Part shown: piece after piece, positions 8,336-18,656 of the stretch
How positions within the stretch are numbered: the first letter of the stretch is position 1
Layout: each line of letters begins with the position of its first letter
Assembly (NCBI RefSeq): GCF_025376885.1
Contig: NZ_JAHUBR010000001.1
Span: forward strand, 1-64,000
From: Pseudoruegeria sp. SHC-113
GTDB lineage: Bacteria; Pseudomonadota; Alphaproteobacteria; Rhodobacterales; Rhodobacteraceae
Length of the DNA: 64,000 bases
Direction: 5' to 3'
Notes under the pieces: generated by a model
Databases searched by the model: none
Told to the model about the DNA's origin: nothing
What the model saw: the letters and a program-made list of their open reading frames with translations, nothing else
Translations under genes and position numbers: made by a program

Positions 8336-8719
8336 ATGGCCATCACCCCTGTGCGCACGCTTGTGGCGCAAGCCAAGTCCGAAATCACCACCCTGCCAGC
8401 GGATGCCGTTCAACAGGCGGTTGCCGCAGGCACCGCGCTCATGGTCGATATCCGCGACATCCGCGAGCTGGAGCGGGAGGGCCGGATCCCCGGTGCCTTT
8501 CACGCGCCGCGCGGCATGCTGGAATTCTGGGTCGATCCGGAAAGCCCGTACCACAAGCCCGCCCTTGGCGAAGGGCGGCTTCTGGTACTGTTCTGCGCCA
8601 GCGCCTGGCGCTCGGCGCTTGCTGCAAAAACGCTGCAAGACATGGGCGTGGAGAATGTTGCCGAGCTCGACGGCGGCTTCAAAGGCTGGGATGAGGGCGG
8701 CCACCCGGTGGAGCGCTAA
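8336..8719 (+). CDS. Rhodanese-domain protein
   Basis: This 127-residue single-domain protein has the rhodanese fold, with the active-site loop FCASAWRSA placing Cys87 as the persulfide-forming residue and the closing motif ELDGGFKGWDEGGHPV. Rhodaneses move sulfane sulfur between carriers. The ATG at 8336 lies two bases after the stop of the GGT-like gene; a TTG at 8330 overlapping that stop is an alternative. The tight spacing suggests co-transcription and perhaps a shared role in thiol or sulfur turnover, which is inference only. Confidence 0.85.
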   Translation: MAITPVRTLVAQAKSEITTLPADAVQQAVAAGTALMVDIRDIRELEREGRIPGAFHAPRGMLEFWVDPESPYHKPALGEGRLLVLFCASAWRSALAAKTLQDMGVENVAELDGGFKGWDEGGHPVER

Positions 8720-8725
8720 GCTGGC

Positions 8726-9052
8726 TCAGTTCAGCTGGAACTGCAGCGGGTAAGCGCCATCGCGGAAATCGCCGAAGAGATCCGGCAGGTCCGGGTGTTC
8801 GACCGGGCCGCCGGTGTAATCGGCGATCAGGTTCTGCTCGGACACATAGGCCACGTAATGATCTTGTTCGTTCACGGCCAGCAGATGGTAAAACGGCTGC
8901 TCCCGGCTTGGCCGGCTTTCCTCGGGAATGGCGTTGTACCATTCTTCGGTATTTGCGAACTCCGGGTCCACGTCGAAGACGACACCGCGAAACGGATGCT
9001 TGCGATGGCGGACAACCTGGCCCAGGTGATATTTTGCACGCGTGGTAATCAT
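8726..9052 (-). CDS. hspQ: Heat shock protein HspQ (YccV-like)
   Basis: The 108-residue protein matches HspQ (YccV), described as a hemimethylated-DNA-binding protein that also affects Lon protease activity. Recognisable parts are the N-terminal KYHLGQVVRHRKHPFRGVVFDV region, cut here as HLGQVVRHR and FRGVVFDVDPEF, followed by EEWYNAIPE and QPFYHLLAV. The start at 9052 follows a GAGGG site. The open frame extends much further upstream into AT-rich intergenic sequence, which is not typical of this family and is rejected. It ends six bases from the stop of the converging rhodanese gene. Confidence 0.9.
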   Translation of the reverse strand: MITTRAKYHLGQVVRHRKHPFRGVVFDVDPEFANTEEWYNAIPEESRPSREQPFYHLLAVNEQDHYVAYVSEQNLIADYTGGPVEHPDLPDLFGDFRDGAYPLQFQLN

Positions 9053-9346
9053 TACATTGACCCTCGTTAAGGTTATTATGCCCTTAATCGCGCCCGAGTC
9101 CACGCGTGGCCCTAAGATTTCCCCGAAACAAATTGTGGCAAAATTTTGGACAGTTTTCAGCACGCTACCAAAATACCCCAATGATTCCGCAGGTTTCCGA
9201 AAATCCTGCGCTCCGGAATGTGGCAATTTCATGGCGCGGCCCGCTTTTGAAAATGTGATCGCCCGCCTATCGGCTTTGCCGTTTTCTTGCGGGCCCCGAT
9301 GCGGTAGTCTGGAGCCAATAAACATAAAACGAGCAGACAGAGTTAC

Positions 9347-9928
9347 ATGAAACGCGTGGTCCTTTTCGCCAGTTTACTGGTCGTTCTGGCCGCGTGCGGT
9401 GGGCCGCCCCCGCCGCCGCGGAACCTGAACGACGCCTGTTCCATTGTTAAGCAATACCCGAAATTCCGACGGTCCATGAAGAAGGTCGAGCGCAAATACG
9501 GCGTGCCGATCAACGTGCAGATGGCCACCATCTACCAAGAGAGCAAGTTCGTGGGCGATGCGCGCACGCCGCTGCGCTACTCGCTGGGTGTGATTCCGAT
9601 GGGGCGGCAGTCCTCGGCCTACGGCTATGCGCAGGCGCTGGATGGCACGTGGGATGAATACCTGAAGTCCTCCGGCAATCGCGGTGCCAAGCGGGACAAC
9701 ATCGCCGATGCCACGGATTTCATGGGCTGGTACATGAACCGGACCACCGAGAAACTCGGCATCCCCAAAACGGATGCGCGTAACCAGTATCTCGCGTACC
9801 ACGAAGGCTGGACGGGCTATTCGCGCGGCTCCTACAAGTCCAAATCTTGGCTCGTGCGCGTGGCCGGAACGGTGGACAGCCGCTCCGACATGTACAAGCG
9901 CCAGCTTCAGGCCTGCGGAAAGCTTTAG
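9347..9928 (+). CDS. Lipoprotein with lytic-transglycosylase-like (SLT) domain
   Basis: The 193-residue protein begins with a lipoprotein signal: hydrophobic core, then LAAC with Cys17 as the lipidated residue, followed by a run of prolines. The body resembles the SLT lysozyme-like fold, with Glu65 in the TIYQESKF motif as the likely catalytic acid and the YGYAQALDGTWDEY and YHEGWTGYSRG segments typical of the family. It would act on periplasmic peptidoglycan from the outer membrane. The nearly 300-base AT-rich gap upstream probably holds its promoter and that of hspQ. Confidence 0.8.
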   Translation: MKRVVLFASLLVVLAACGGPPPPPRNLNDACSIVKQYPKFRRSMKKVERKYGVPINVQMATIYQESKFVGDARTPLRYSLGVIPMGRQSSAYGYAQALDGTWDEYLKSSGNRGAKRDNIADATDFMGWYMNRTTEKLGIPKTDARNQYLAYHEGWTGYSRGSYKSKSWLVRVAGTVDSRSDMYKRQLQACGKL

Positions 9929-10215
9929 GGGCGGTAAGCCGCCTCGATTTCCGCCAGTTCACGCCGAAGATCCGCCTCCTGCGCGCGGGTCAGAGCGCGG
10001 CGGATCGCAAAGCGGACCGGCCAGCGTTTGAAACGCGGGGCCTCCCAGAGATTGGCGAACAGGTTGCGTTCCTGCCGCTCCCCCCGCCCGTGCGCGGGCG
10101 GATCGGCGGAAAACACAAGCTTCAGAACCTGCGCCTGCACCTGTTTGCGGGAAATCACGCCAATTGCGACGCGCCGATCCGGGGCGCTTGCCCCGGCCAA
10201 TGGATGACTGCTCAT
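9925..10215 (-). CDS. Small hypothetical protein
   Basis: A 96-residue protein with no family I recognise. The start at 10215 is chosen because a GAGGG site lies a few bases upstream; the longer frame to 10446 runs over the end of lolA. The protein is basic, with a charged helix-prone C-terminus (ALTRAQEADLRRELAEIEA) and no signal peptide or membrane segment. Its stop overlaps the stop of the converging lipoprotein gene by four bases. It lies downstream of lolA on the same strand with a 107-base gap. It is probably a real gene because of the ribosome site, but its function is unknown. Confidence 0.5.
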   Translation of the reverse strand: MSSHPLAGASAPDRRVAIGVISRKQVQAQVLKLVFSADPPAHGRGERQERNLFANLWEAPRFKRWPVRFAIRRALTRAQEADLRRELAEIEAAYRP

Positions 10216-10322
10216 ACTGCCCTCATATGCCTGCGAAGGGTGTTTCCCCTTCTTGCCCGCAAGCATAGCCCGGCCCGGCCGCATCGCCGCCGGAAATCCC
10301 GTTACAGTTTGAGGCAAATGCG

Positions 10323-10925
10323 TCAGCGGTTGCGCGCCTGCGTTTCCGCCGTGATGTTGAACAGCCGCGCCGAGAGGCTGCCGCCCTTGTTCAGCGCGCC
10401 AAGCACAACCGTTGTCTGCACGCCGCTGCCATCGGTCACGATCCACTGGCGCAACTCGGTGGGGCTGCCGGTGAACACGAGCTGGATGTTGCCGTATTGC
10501 GGGTTCTCGGGATCCTGCGCGGTGACGATCGTTTTGGGGCCGTCTTCGCGATGGCCGATCACCATACTGCGGCGGGCCAGATCCACGTTCTGCTCAAGGA
10601 TCAGGTTCAGCGGCGTGCGCTTGAGCGGGTATTGCTCCGGCCCGGTGTTGGACTTGCCATCGAAAATCGCCACCTGCCCGCCACCCGCGATCACCACGGT
10701 ATTGTCGGGCTGGTTGTACTCGAACCGCATCCGCCCGGGCCGCCGGATATAAAGCTGCCCGGTCGAGATCGTCCCGTCCGGGTTGATCTGGGTGAAATCG
10801 GCCTGCGCCGTCTGCAGCGCATTGAGGTAGCGCGACAGCTCCCCAAGGGAGATCTTCGCGGCCTGCGCTTGCGGCGCGAGGAGGGCAAGGGCCAGAGGGG
10901 CCAGGAGGAAACTGCGTCTGTTCAT
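10323..10925 (-). CDS. lolA: LolA-family outer-membrane lipoprotein carrier
   Basis: LolA ferries lipoproteins across the periplasm from LolCDE to the outer membrane. The 200-residue protein has a signal peptide ending at LLAPQAQA (about residue 22) and the LolA/LppC barrel features ADFTQINPDGTISTG and GQLYIRRPGRMRFEY. The start at 10925 gives a proper signal peptide; the longer frame to 11135 overlaps ftsK. It lies 65 bases downstream of ftsK, a neighbourhood common in alphaproteobacteria, and is probably part of the same transcript. Confidence 0.9.
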   Translation of the reverse strand: MNRRSFLLAPLALALLAPQAQAAKISLGELSRYLNALQTAQADFTQINPDGTISTGQLYIRRPGRMRFEYNQPDNTVVIAGGGQVAIFDGKSNTGPEQYPLKRTPLNLILEQNVDLARRSMVIGHREDGPKTIVTAQDPENPQYGNIQLVFTGSPTELRQWIVTDGSGVQTTVVLGALNKGGSLSARLFNITAETQARNR

Positions 10926-10990
10926 AGGGCCTATGTAACCGCTTGGCGCGCAAACGGAAGGGCCTGCGCGCTCACAAAGCGGTGCACCGC

Positions 10991-13984
10991 CTATTGCTGT
11001 TCCGGCACGAGGATCTCGCGCTTGCCGACGTGGTTCGCCGCCGAGATCAGCCCCTCTTCTTCCATCTGCTCCACAAGACGCGCGGCCTTGTTGTAGCCGA
11101 TGGCCAGCTTGCGCTGGATGTAGGAGGTGGAACATTTGCGATCCTTGATCACCACCGCCACGGCCTGATCATAGAGCGCATCCTCACCGGTGGTGTTGCC
11201 ACCGAGGCCCAGCACCGCGTCGATGTCGTCGGCCTTGTCCTCGTCCACGCCTTCCACGACGCCGTTCATGTATTCCGGCGGGCCGAAGGATTTGAGGTAG
11301 TTGACGATTTCCTCGACCTCTTCATCCGAACAGAAGGGCCCGTGCACGCGGGTGATCTTGGAGCCACCGGCCATGTAGAGCATGTCGCCCATGCCCAGAA
11401 GCTGCTCGGCGCCCATCTCGCCCAGAATGGTGCGGCTGTCGATCTTGCTCGTCACCTGGAAGGAGATTCGGGTGGGGAAGTTGGCCTTGATCGTACCGGT
11501 GATCACATCCACCGAGGGGCGCTGCGTGGCCATGATCAGGTGAATGCCTGAGGCCCGCGCCATTTGCGCAAGGCGCTGGATGCAGGCTTCGATCTCCTTG
11601 CCGGCCACCATCATCAGGTCAGCCATCTCGTCGACGATGACCACGATATAGGGCAGCACTTCGGGGGCGAATTCCTCCGTCTCGAACACAGGCTCGCCGG
11701 TATCGTCGTCAAAGCCCGTCTGCACCGTGCGGGAGAACATCTCGCCTTTGGCGAGGGTTTCCTTTACGCGGCCGTTGTAGCCGTCGATGTTGCGCACGCC
11801 CATCTTGGACATCTTGCGGTAGCGCTCTTCCATCTCCGCGACGACCCATTTCAGCGCCACGACGGCCTTCTTCGGGTCCGTCACCACGGGGGAGAGCAGA
11901 TGCGGGATGCCGTCGTAAACCGAAAGTTCCAGCATCTTGGGGTCGATCATGATCAGGCGGCACTCTTCCGGCGACAGCTTGTAGAGCAGCGAAAGGATCA
12001 TGGTGTTGATGGCCACCGACTTACCGGAGCCGGTGGTGCCCGCGATCAGCAGGTGGGGCATCTTGGCGAGGTTGGCGACGATGGGATCGCCGCCGATGTT
12101 CTTGCCGAGCGCCAGCGGCAGCTTCATGTTGCTGTCGCCGAAATCGCGCGCCGCGAGGATTTCGCGCAGCACCACCATCTCGCGGTTTTCGTTGGGCAGT
12201 TCGATACCGATCACCGAGCGGCCCGGCACGGTGGAGACCCGCGCGGAGAGCGCCGACATGGAGCGCGCGATGTCGTCGGCAAGGCCGATCACGCGGCTCG
12301 CTTTCAGGCCCGGCGCGGGCTCAAGCTCATACATCGTCACCACAGGGCCGGGGCGCACAGAGACAATCTCGCCCTTCACGCCGTAATCATCGAGCACGTT
12401 CTCCAGCATCCGGGCATTCTCTTCGAGCGCCTCGTCCGACAGGTGGTGGCGCTGGATCGTGCCGGGGCTGCGCAGCAGCGAGAGCGGCGGCAGCTCGTAG
12501 GCCGGGTGGGATTTCGGTTCCAGCTGCAGCGCGGGTTGCGCCTCGGCCTGCGCCTGACGGGAGGGCTGCACCGGCTTGCGCGGCGCGTGCTGGACAACCG
12601 GTTTCTGAACCGCGGCAGTCGGGATCACCCGGTTTGCCACCGGGGCCTGCGCCACGGCACCCGGCGCGGGCGTTTGCGGCGCGGGGGCTTCATCGTAGGC
12701 GTAATCCTCGGGCATGTAGCCGTCGTCGACATCGTCCGGCTGGTAGCCGTAGTCCTCTACCGCCAGCGGGGCAGGGGCCCGCAGGACAGGCTCTGCCGGG
12801 GCCTCAACGGCGGGCTGGGCCTGTACAGGCTTCTGCATGATCAGCGGCTGCGGGCCACGGCCACGGGTGAGCGAGGGCTCAAGGCGGCGGTCGGCCACCA
12901 ACGGCTGCGTCTGGCGCACGCGGGATTTGATCACATCGGCGATCTTGGCCTTGATGCGCTCATCGCCATCGTCGATGGGCAGCGGCGCTTCGGTCGGCAT
13001 GACGGGCATCACCGGCGCGGCATGGGCCTTGGGCTGCGCCGGTTTGCGGGCAAACATCCGCCCCAGCATGGAGGGCTTGCGGGGGGCGTCCGGTTCCGGC
13101 TCGTCGTCGATCAACTCGAAATCATCGTCCGCGTGCGTCACCGTCGGCTCAGCGCGCAGCACGCGGTGCTCGCCGCGTTTGGCGGGCGCAGTGACCTCGG
13201 GCGTGAAGGGAAGGCTGGCCTGCAGGTAGGCGGCTTCCTCGGCCTGAATCTGCGCTTCCTCGGCGGCAAGGCGCGCGGCCTGCTTACGCGCGGCGCGGTT
13301 TTCGCGGGCGGCCTGGGCGCTTCTGGCGGTGGCGCGGTAGCCCTTGCGCAGGAACATCATCGTATAGGCATAGGCCAGCACGATCCCCACCAGCACCAGC
13401 CGCAGGATTTCGCGCAGTTCGGGCAGGGTAAAGCCCAGTACGAAAAGCGCCATGCCAAAGGTGGCGATCCCCATGACGAAGCTCATCACGTTCAGACCGA
13501 AGGTGGCCTTCACCGGCGCAACGCCAAGGACAGCGCCCAGCACCGTATCGCCAAACAGCCCGCCAAGGCCAAAGCTGTGGGTCCAATCGGCCCCCGGCAC
13601 GTAGGTAGAGGCAAAGACGGCGGCCATGGCAATGGCGATCGGCGCGAAGATCACGCGCGAGAGCGCCCGCTCTTCGCCCAGATGCAGCATCAGGCGGCCG
13701 CCCCAGGTGGCCAGCACCAGCGGCAGGCCCCAGGCACCGAAGCCGACGATGATGAACAGCGGCGAGGCGATGGAGGCCCCGAAGCGCCCCAGCCAGTTCT
13801 GCGCCGGTTCATCCGTGGCTGTCAGCCAACTGGGATCATCGGGCGTGTAGGAGGCGAGCATCAGCGCAAACAGCACCGCGCAGACAGCAAGCCCGAGGCC
13901 CAGCAGCTCCTTGCTGCGCCGCTCAAGGGCAGCCTGCATGTTGGAATCCAGAAGAGGTTCCCGCTGTCTTGCCTGATATGCCAT
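10991..13984 (-). CDS. ftsK: FtsK/SpoIIIE-family DNA translocase
   Basis: FtsK pumps chromosome ends through the division septum and helps resolve dimers. The 997-residue protein has N-terminal membrane helices over roughly residues 25-190, a long Pro/Ala-rich linker to about residue 510, then the RecA-like motor with Walker A GTTGSGKS near residue 650 and Walker [13 protein letters not shown]. The C-terminal gamma winged helix ([19 protein letters not shown]) reads polarity sequences. The ATG at 13984 is preferred; a GTG at 14002 overlaps the stop of the upstream aminotransferase but has no ribosome site. Confidence 0.96.
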   Translation of the reverse strand: MAYQARQREPLLDSNMQAALERRSKELLGLGLAVCAVLFALMLASYTPDDPSWLTATDEPAQNWLGRFGASIASPLFIIVGFGAWGLPLVLATWGGRLMLHLGEERALSRVIFAPIAIAMAAVFASTYVPGADWTHSFGLGGLFGDTVLGAVLGVAPVKATFGLNVMSFVMGIATFGMALFVLGFTLPELREILRLVLVGIVLAYAYTMMFLRKGYRATARSAQAARENRAARKQAARLAAEEAQIQAEEAAYLQASLPFTPEVTAPAKRGEHRVLRAEPTVTHADDDFELIDDEPEPDAPRKPSMLGRMFARKPAQPKAHAAPVMPVMPTEAPLPIDDGDERIKAKIADVIKSRVRQTQPLVADRRLEPSLTRGRGPQPLIMQKPVQAQPAVEAPAEPVLRAPAPLAVEDYGYQPDDVDDGYMPEDYAYDEAPAPQTPAPGAVAQAPVANRVIPTAAVQKPVVQHAPRKPVQPSRQAQAEAQPALQLEPKSHPAYELPPLSLLRSPGTIQRHHLSDEALEENARMLENVLDDYGVKGEIVSVRPGPVVTMYELEPAPGLKASRVIGLADDIARSMSALSARVSTVPGRSVIGIELPNENREMVVLREILAARDFGDSNMKLPLALGKNIGGDPIVANLAKMPHLLIAGTTGSGKSVAINTMILSLLYKLSPEECRLIMIDPKMLELSVYDGIPHLLSPVVTDPKKAVVALKWVVAEMEERYRKMSKMGVRNIDGYNGRVKETLAKGEMFSRTVQTGFDDDTGEPVFETEEFAPEVLPYIVVIVDEMADLMMVAGKEIEACIQRLAQMARASGIHLIMATQRPSVDVITGTIKANFPTRISFQVTSKIDSRTILGEMGAEQLLGMGDMLYMAGGSKITRVHGPFCSDEEVEEIVNYLKSFGPPEYMNGVVEGVDEDKADDIDAVLGLGGNTTGEDALYDQAVAVVIKDRKCSTSYIQRKLAIGYNKAARLVEQMEEEGLISAANHVGKREILVPEQQ

Positions 13985-13998
13985 CTTTTTACCCGTCC

Positions 13999-15180
13999 TC
14001 ACACGTACAGACAGTCGCGAAGCCTGATCAGCCCGCGCTCCGTTTCTTCTTTCGGGGCGACAAGGGCGACACGAATGTAGCCCGCACCCGGATTATTCCC
14101 GTTCACATCCCGGCTCAGGTAGGCGCCCGGAAGCACCCGCACGCCGGTTTCCGTCCAGAGCTTCAGCGCTGCGGCCTCGCCATCGGCGACCGGAAGCCAA
14201 AGGAAGAACCCCGCTTCGGGGGAGGCATAGCCCTCGACCCCGGCAAAGATTTCATCGGCCAGATCGAATTTCTCCGCATAGGCGGCACGGTTCTCCACCA
14301 CATGCGCCTCGTCGCGCCAAACACCTTCGGCCACCCGCTGCAGCGGCAGCGGCAAGGGCGCACCGGCGAAGGCGCGCAGCTGTTTGATGCGTTTCATGTT
14401 CTCAGGGCCGCTCGCCACGAAGCCCGAGCGCAGGCCGGGCAGGTTCGAGCGTTTGGACAGCGAATGGAAGATCACCACGCGCTCCGGGTCCGCGCCCATC
14501 TCATCCGCGATCTGCAGCGCGCCGGGCGGCGGGGTGCTGCGGTAGATCTCGGCGTAGCACTCATCGGCGAAGATGCGGAAATCATAGCGCTCCGCCAGCG
14601 CGATCAGATTGCGCCAGTATGCGGCGTCGGCCACGGCGCCCTGCGGGTTGGCCGGGGAGCAAATATAGGCGATCGTCACCCGGTTCAGCACCTCGGGCGG
14701 CAGCGCGGCGTAATCCGGCAGGAAGCCGGTTTCTGCGGTGGCGGGGACGTAAACAGGCTCCGCCCCCAGTGCGAGGCTGGCCACGGCATAGACCTGATAG
14801 AAGGGGTTGGGCATCAGCACCACGGGGCGCGCGCCGTTCTTGGTTTCGGGCGAAAGCGCCATGGCGGCGTTATAAAGCCCCTCACGCGTGCCGTTCAGCG
14901 CCATTATCTGGGTGTCGGGATCGCAGATCACGCTATAGCGGCGCTCGATCCAGCCCGCGATCTCCTTGCGCAGCTCGGGCGTGCCGTCATTGGGCGGGTA
15001 TTTTCCGTAGCCATCCACATTGGCAGCCAGAATCGAGGAAACCCAACCGGGAAACGCATGCTGCGGTTCGCCGATTGTCATCATCACGGGATCGCCGCCG
15101 GGCGCATGCGCGTCCAGAAGCCCCCGCAAACGCGGAAACGCGTATTCTGGCAGGTTCGAAAACCGCTCGGGAAACACCAT
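13999..15180 (-). CDS. Class I/II aminotransferase, DapC-like
   Basis: This 393-residue PLP enzyme has the fold-type I aminotransferase layout. The Schiff-base lysine is in [17 protein letters not shown], and the family motifs SPANPQGAV and [10 protein letters not shown] are present. It resembles succinyldiaminopimelate transaminases (DapC), which act in lysine and peptidoglycan precursor synthesis, although substrate assignment inside this family is weak. The start at 15180 follows a GAGG site; the frame extends 18 codons further without one. It precedes ftsK with overlapping boundaries, so the two are likely co-transcribed. Confidence 0.8.
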   Translation of the reverse strand: MVFPERFSNLPEYAFPRLRGLLDAHAPGGDPVMMTIGEPQHAFPGWVSSILAANVDGYGKYPPNDGTPELRKEIAGWIERRYSVICDPDTQIMALNGTREGLYNAAMALSPETKNGARPVVLMPNPFYQVYAVASLALGAEPVYVPATAETGFLPDYAALPPEVLNRVTIAYICSPANPQGAVADAAYWRNLIALAERYDFRIFADECYAEIYRSTPPPGALQIADEMGADPERVVIFHSLSKRSNLPGLRSGFVASGPENMKRIKQLRAFAGAPLPLPLQRVAEGVWRDEAHVVENRAAYAEKFDLADEIFAGVEGYASPEAGFFLWLPVADGEAAALKLWTETGVRVLPGAYLSRDVNGNNPGAGYIRVALVAPKEETERGLIRLRDCLYV

Positions 15181-15298
15181 AACTGCCTCAGATATCGGGA
15201 TCATTTCGCCCCGTTTGGAAGGAAGGATAGCCAAAGCCCCGCCGCCGGTCCAGAAAAAGCCAGCGGATTCAGGGGCCGCGCGGGGTTGCCTGTGGCTT

Positions 15299-16630
15299 TT
15301 AGGTCAGCGCCGCTTCGCAGGCCGCGCCGATTCGCAGCAGGCGTTCTTCCTGCATCGGGGCCGCCAAGATCATCAGCCCGCAGGAGGGCGTGCCGGTGGG
15401 CAGCGTGAGCCCGCAGAGCCCCATCAGGTTGCCGATGCGCGTGTTGCGCAGCGCCATGAGGTTTTCGCTCACGTAGTAGCTGTGATCGGTGGCGAGCCGC
15501 TTGAGGTTCGGCGGCAGGATCGGCGAGGTGGGCAGGATCATCGCGTCATAGCCCGCTGTGGCCTGCAGGTAGGCCTTGCGCAGCTTGCGCAGCCGCGCCC
15601 AGGCGGCCACGTAATCGGCCCCGCTGAAACTTGCACCACCCCGGAATCGTTCAAGAATTTCCGGGAACATCTTGTCAGGCGCCGCTTCGATGCGCGCTTT
15701 CCAGAGGCCATAGGCCTCGGTGGCAAACAGGATCGCCGAGAGCGAAAGCGCCTCTTCCACGGCAGGGATCACCAGCGGATCGACCTCCGCGCCCGCGCGC
15801 TCCAGCCTGCGTCGGGCAGTGGAAAAGCCTTTCGCCGGGGCCTCGCGGATGTCGTCAAAGGCTGCGGTTTCCAGCACCGCGAGCCGCACGCCCGCGAGCG
15901 ACGCGCCGGAGAGATCCGCCGCCTTGGAGCCGCCCAGAACCGCCAGAATCTCCGCCGCGTCCTCAACGCTGCGGCAGAGCGGGCCGATGGTGTCAAACTG
16001 TTCACACAACGGCACGGCCCCTGCCATCGGCAGGCGTCCGAGCGTCGTTTTCAGCCCCACCAGATCGTTCCACACAGCCGGAATCCGCACGGACCCGCCG
16101 GTGTCAGAGCCGATGCCTGCCGGGGCCAGCCCAAAGGCGACAGAGGCCGCAGCGCCCGAGGACGAGCCGCCCGAAACGGCCTCGGCATCGTTGATACAGG
16201 GCGGCGTGGCGGTGATCGGGTTGTAGCCAAGGCCCGAGAAGGCAAGCTCGGACATATGAGTTTTGCCCAAGCAGCTGAGCCCGGCGGCGGTGGCATTGCG
16301 CAAGACTTCTGCGTCGCGCGCGGGCACGCGGCCCGCCAGCAGCGCGGAGCCGGATTCCGTGGCAACGCCTGCGGAATCAAAAAGATCCTTCCACGAGATC
16401 GGTACACCGTCCAAGAGCCCAAGCCGCTGGCCGGCCTTGGCGCGCGCGCGGGCCGCCATCGCCTCGGCGCGGGCGCGTTTTGGCGTTGTGCGGGCATAGA
16501 TGCGGGCCGCATCGGGGTGCGCTTTGATCGCGGCAAGGTAGGCCTCGGCCAGATCCACCGGGCAGATCTCTCCGGCGTCGATGCCGCGCCCAAGGTCGGA
16601 TGCGCTCCGTTTCAGCCAGTCTCGCCGCAT
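15299..16630 (-). CDS. Amidase-signature family hydrolase
   Basis: The 443-residue protein has the amidase signature: the catalytic lysine in VPISWKDLFD and the Gly/Ser-rich segment GGSSSGAAASVAFGLAPAG, followed by GSDTGGSVRIPA with the nucleophilic serine. Family members hydrolyse amides, from indoleacetamide to aryl amides, or serve as GatA. The substrate is unknown here; no gatB or gatC gene is near, so it is not the tRNA amidotransferase. The start at 16630 follows a strong GGGAGG site. It is divergent from the UbiH-family gene at 16712. Confidence 0.88.
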   Translation of the reverse strand: MRRDWLKRSASDLGRGIDAGEICPVDLAEAYLAAIKAHPDAARIYARTTPKRARAEAMAARARAKAGQRLGLLDGVPISWKDLFDSAGVATESGSALLAGRVPARDAEVLRNATAAGLSCLGKTHMSELAFSGLGYNPITATPPCINDAEAVSGGSSSGAAASVAFGLAPAGIGSDTGGSVRIPAVWNDLVGLKTTLGRLPMAGAVPLCEQFDTIGPLCRSVEDAAEILAVLGGSKAADLSGASLAGVRLAVLETAAFDDIREAPAKGFSTARRRLERAGAEVDPLVIPAVEEALSLSAILFATEAYGLWKARIEAAPDKMFPEILERFRGGASFSGADYVAAWARLRKLRKAYLQATAGYDAMILPTSPILPPNLKRLATDHSYYVSENLMALRNTRIGNLMGLCGLTLPTGTPSCGLMILAAPMQEERLLRIGAACEAALT

Positions 16631-16711
16631 GTCAGCCTCCCGCCGCTTTTGGCTGACCGTAGCGGCAGCACAGCGCATGGACAAGCGCGCCATTCCAGCC
16701 ATATCTGGGGC

Positions 16712-17935
16712 ATGACATATGACGCCGATATCCTGATCGCGGGCGGTGGGCTGAACGGCCCGGCGCTGGCATTGGCCCTCGCACAGGGCGGGCTTTCCGT
16801 GGTGATCGCGGACCCGACTCCCGAAGCCGTACTGGAAGCCGAAGCCTTTGACGGGCGCGGCTATGCGCTGGCGCTGGCCTCACAACGGCTGCTCGCCGCG
16901 CTCGGAATCTGGGGCGAGGTGGCAGAGAACAGCCAGCCGATCCTTGAAATCAAGGTCACTGACGGGCGCGCGGGCGAAGGCCCCTCGCCGTTCCTTTTGC
17001 ATTTCGATCATGCCGAGATGGAAGAAGGCCCGATGGGCTACATGCTGGAGGATCGCCACCTGCGCCGCGCTCTGCTTGCCGCCGTGCGTGCCGCGCCCGG
17101 CATCCGGCGCGTTGAGGCCGCCGTGACCGGGCATGAACCAAGCGCAGCGGGCGTTTCGGTGACGCTGGCCAATGGCGAGTCGCTCACCACGCGGCTTCTT
17201 GTGGGGGCTGACGGGCGTTCCAGCCAGATCGCACAGCAGGCGGGGCTCAAACGGCAGGGGGCGGATTACCACCAGACAGCGCTCGTCTGCGCGGTGGAGC
17301 ACGCCTTGCCCCACAATGGGATCGCGCATCAGTTCTTCATGCCCGCCGGGCCGCTGGCGATTCTGCCTTTGCCGGGCAACCGCTCCTCCATCGTCTGGAG
17401 CGAGGCCACCGAGGAAGCGGCGCGGATTCATGCGCTTTCGGACGAGGATTATCTGGCAGAGTTGCGCCCGCGCTTCGGCAATTTCCTTGGCGAGATCAGC
17501 CTCGCGGGGCCGCGCTTCACCTACCCGCTGCTGCTCACGCTGGCGGAAGCCTTCATCGCTCCTCGCCTCGCGCTTCTGGGCGACGCCGCCCACGGCGTGC
17601 ACCCAATTGCCGGTCAGGGGTTGAACCTTGGCCTGCGGGATGTCGGCGCTTTGGCCGAGGTTCTGGTAGATGCACGCCGCCGGGGCGAAGACATCGGCAG
17701 CGAGGCCGTTCTGCAGCGCTATCAGGCATGGCGGCGGTTTGACACGGCGGCACTGGCGCTGGCGACGGACACGTTCAACCGGCTGTTCTCTAACAACAAT
17801 CCGCTTCTGCGACTGGGCCGGGACCTAGGCATGGGGGCCGTGAACGCCATCCCTGCCCTGCGGCGCAGCTTCATGCGCGAGGCCGCGGGGCTGACGGGCG
17901 ATCTGCCGCGCCTGATGAAAGGCCAACGGCTTTAG
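16712..17935 (+). CDS. UbiH/UbiF/Coq6-family FAD monooxygenase
   Basis: A 407-residue flavoprotein hydroxylase of the ubiquinone-synthesis type. The Rossmann motif ILIAGGGLNGPALALALA binds FAD, GADGRSSQIAQQAG is the middle family motif, and GDAAHGVHPIAGQGLNLGL is the second FAD motif. These enzymes hydroxylate the ring of the ubiquinone precursor at C5, C6 or C1; which position cannot be read here. The start at 16712 begins right before the Rossmann strand. A much longer frame runs upstream antisense to the amidase and is not coding. Confidence 0.9.
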   Translation: MTYDADILIAGGGLNGPALALALAQGGLSVVIADPTPEAVLEAEAFDGRGYALALASQRLLAALGIWGEVAENSQPILEIKVTDGRAGEGPSPFLLHFDHAEMEEGPMGYMLEDRHLRRALLAAVRAAPGIRRVEAAVTGHEPSAAGVSVTLANGESLTTRLLVGADGRSSQIAQQAGLKRQGADYHQTALVCAVEHALPHNGIAHQFFMPAGPLAILPLPGNRSSIVWSEATEEAARIHALSDEDYLAELRPRFGNFLGEISLAGPRFTYPLLLTLAEAFIAPRLALLGDAAHGVHPIAGQGLNLGLRDVGALAEVLVDARRRGEDIGSEAVLQRYQAWRRFDTAALALATDTFNRLFSNNNPLLRLGRDLGMGAVNAIPALRRSFMREAAGLTGDLPRLMKGQRL

Positions 17936-17938
17936 GCC

Positions 17939-18598
17939 TTAGCCCTGCGGCGGCACCCGCGCGCCGAAAATGGCGGAGCCAACGCGCACGTGGGTCGCGC
18001 CCAAGGCAACCGCGCGCTCATAGTCGCCGCTCATGCCCATCGACAGCCCGGTGACGCCATTGCGCTCCGCGATCTTGCGCAGGAGCATGAAATGCAGCGA
18101 GGGCTCTTCTTCCTCCGGCGGAATGCACATGAGCCCCTCAATCGTGAGCCCAAGTGCGCGACATTCTGCGATGAAAGCGTCGGCTTCTGCGGGCAGAACC
18201 CCGGCCTTCTGCGGCTCTTCGCCGGTGTTCACCTGCACGAACAGCGCCGGGCAATGGCCCTCTTCCTGCGCGATCCGGGCGATGGTGGCGGCGAGCTTGG
18301 GGCGATCCACGGAATGGATGGCATCGAACAGACCAAACGCCTGACGCACCTTGTTGGTTTGCAGCGGCCCCAGCAGGTGTAATTCCACACCGGGAAAGCG
18401 CGCCTTGAGGTCCGGCCACTTGCCGGCGGCTTCCTGAACGCGATTCTCACCGAACAGCCGATGGCCCTGTTCCAGAACAGCTTCGATCCGCTCCAGGGGT
18501 TGCACCTTGGACACGGCGATCAGCCGCGTTGCGCCTTCGGCGCGGCCTGCGCGTTTTTCCTCAGCACGGATGCGGGTGGTGATTTCCTGCAAGGACAT
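17939..18598 (-). CDS. yggS: YggS-family PLP homeostasis protein
   Basis: The 219-residue protein is a single-domain PLP-binding alanine-racemase-type barrel of the YggS/PROSC family, which keeps free PLP levels in balance. Visible motifs are LIAVSKVQPLERIEAVLEQG with the PLP-binding lysine, GENRVQEA, HLLGPLQTNK, and LSMGMSGDYERAVALGATHVR near the C-terminus, quoted in part. An AGGAG site precedes the ATG. Its stop lies three bases from that of the converging UbiH-family gene. Confidence 0.93.
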   Translation of the reverse strand: MSLQEITTRIRAEEKRAGRAEGATRLIAVSKVQPLERIEAVLEQGHRLFGENRVQEAAGKWPDLKARFPGVELHLLGPLQTNKVRQAFGLFDAIHSVDRPKLAATIARIAQEEGHCPALFVQVNTGEEPQKAGVLPAEADAFIAECRALGLTIEGLMCIPPEEEEPSLHFMLLRKIAERNGVTGLSMGMSGDYERAVALGATHVRVGSAIFGARVPPQG

Positions 18599-18656
18599 GG
18601 GGCGGTCTCCTGTAAGGCGGACTTTCTTGAAGTCCTGCTAAATCAAACCTGCCGCT

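Noticed and set aside
9060-9090. CtrA-like TTAA...TTAA site upstream of hspQ
   Set aside because: The two TTAA tetramers are 13 bases apart rather than the seven of the CtrA consensus, and the flanking bases do not match.
11564-14080. Very long open frame on the plus strand opposite ftsK
   Set aside because: It lies fully antisense to the clear FtsK gene. The His/Arg/Gly-rich translation and lack of a ribosome site are typical of shadow frames in GC-rich DNA.
15020-16711. Long N-terminal extension of the UbiH-family gene
   Set aside because: The extension is antisense to the amidase gene. The Rossmann motif starts right after the ATG at 16712, which gives the normal family length.
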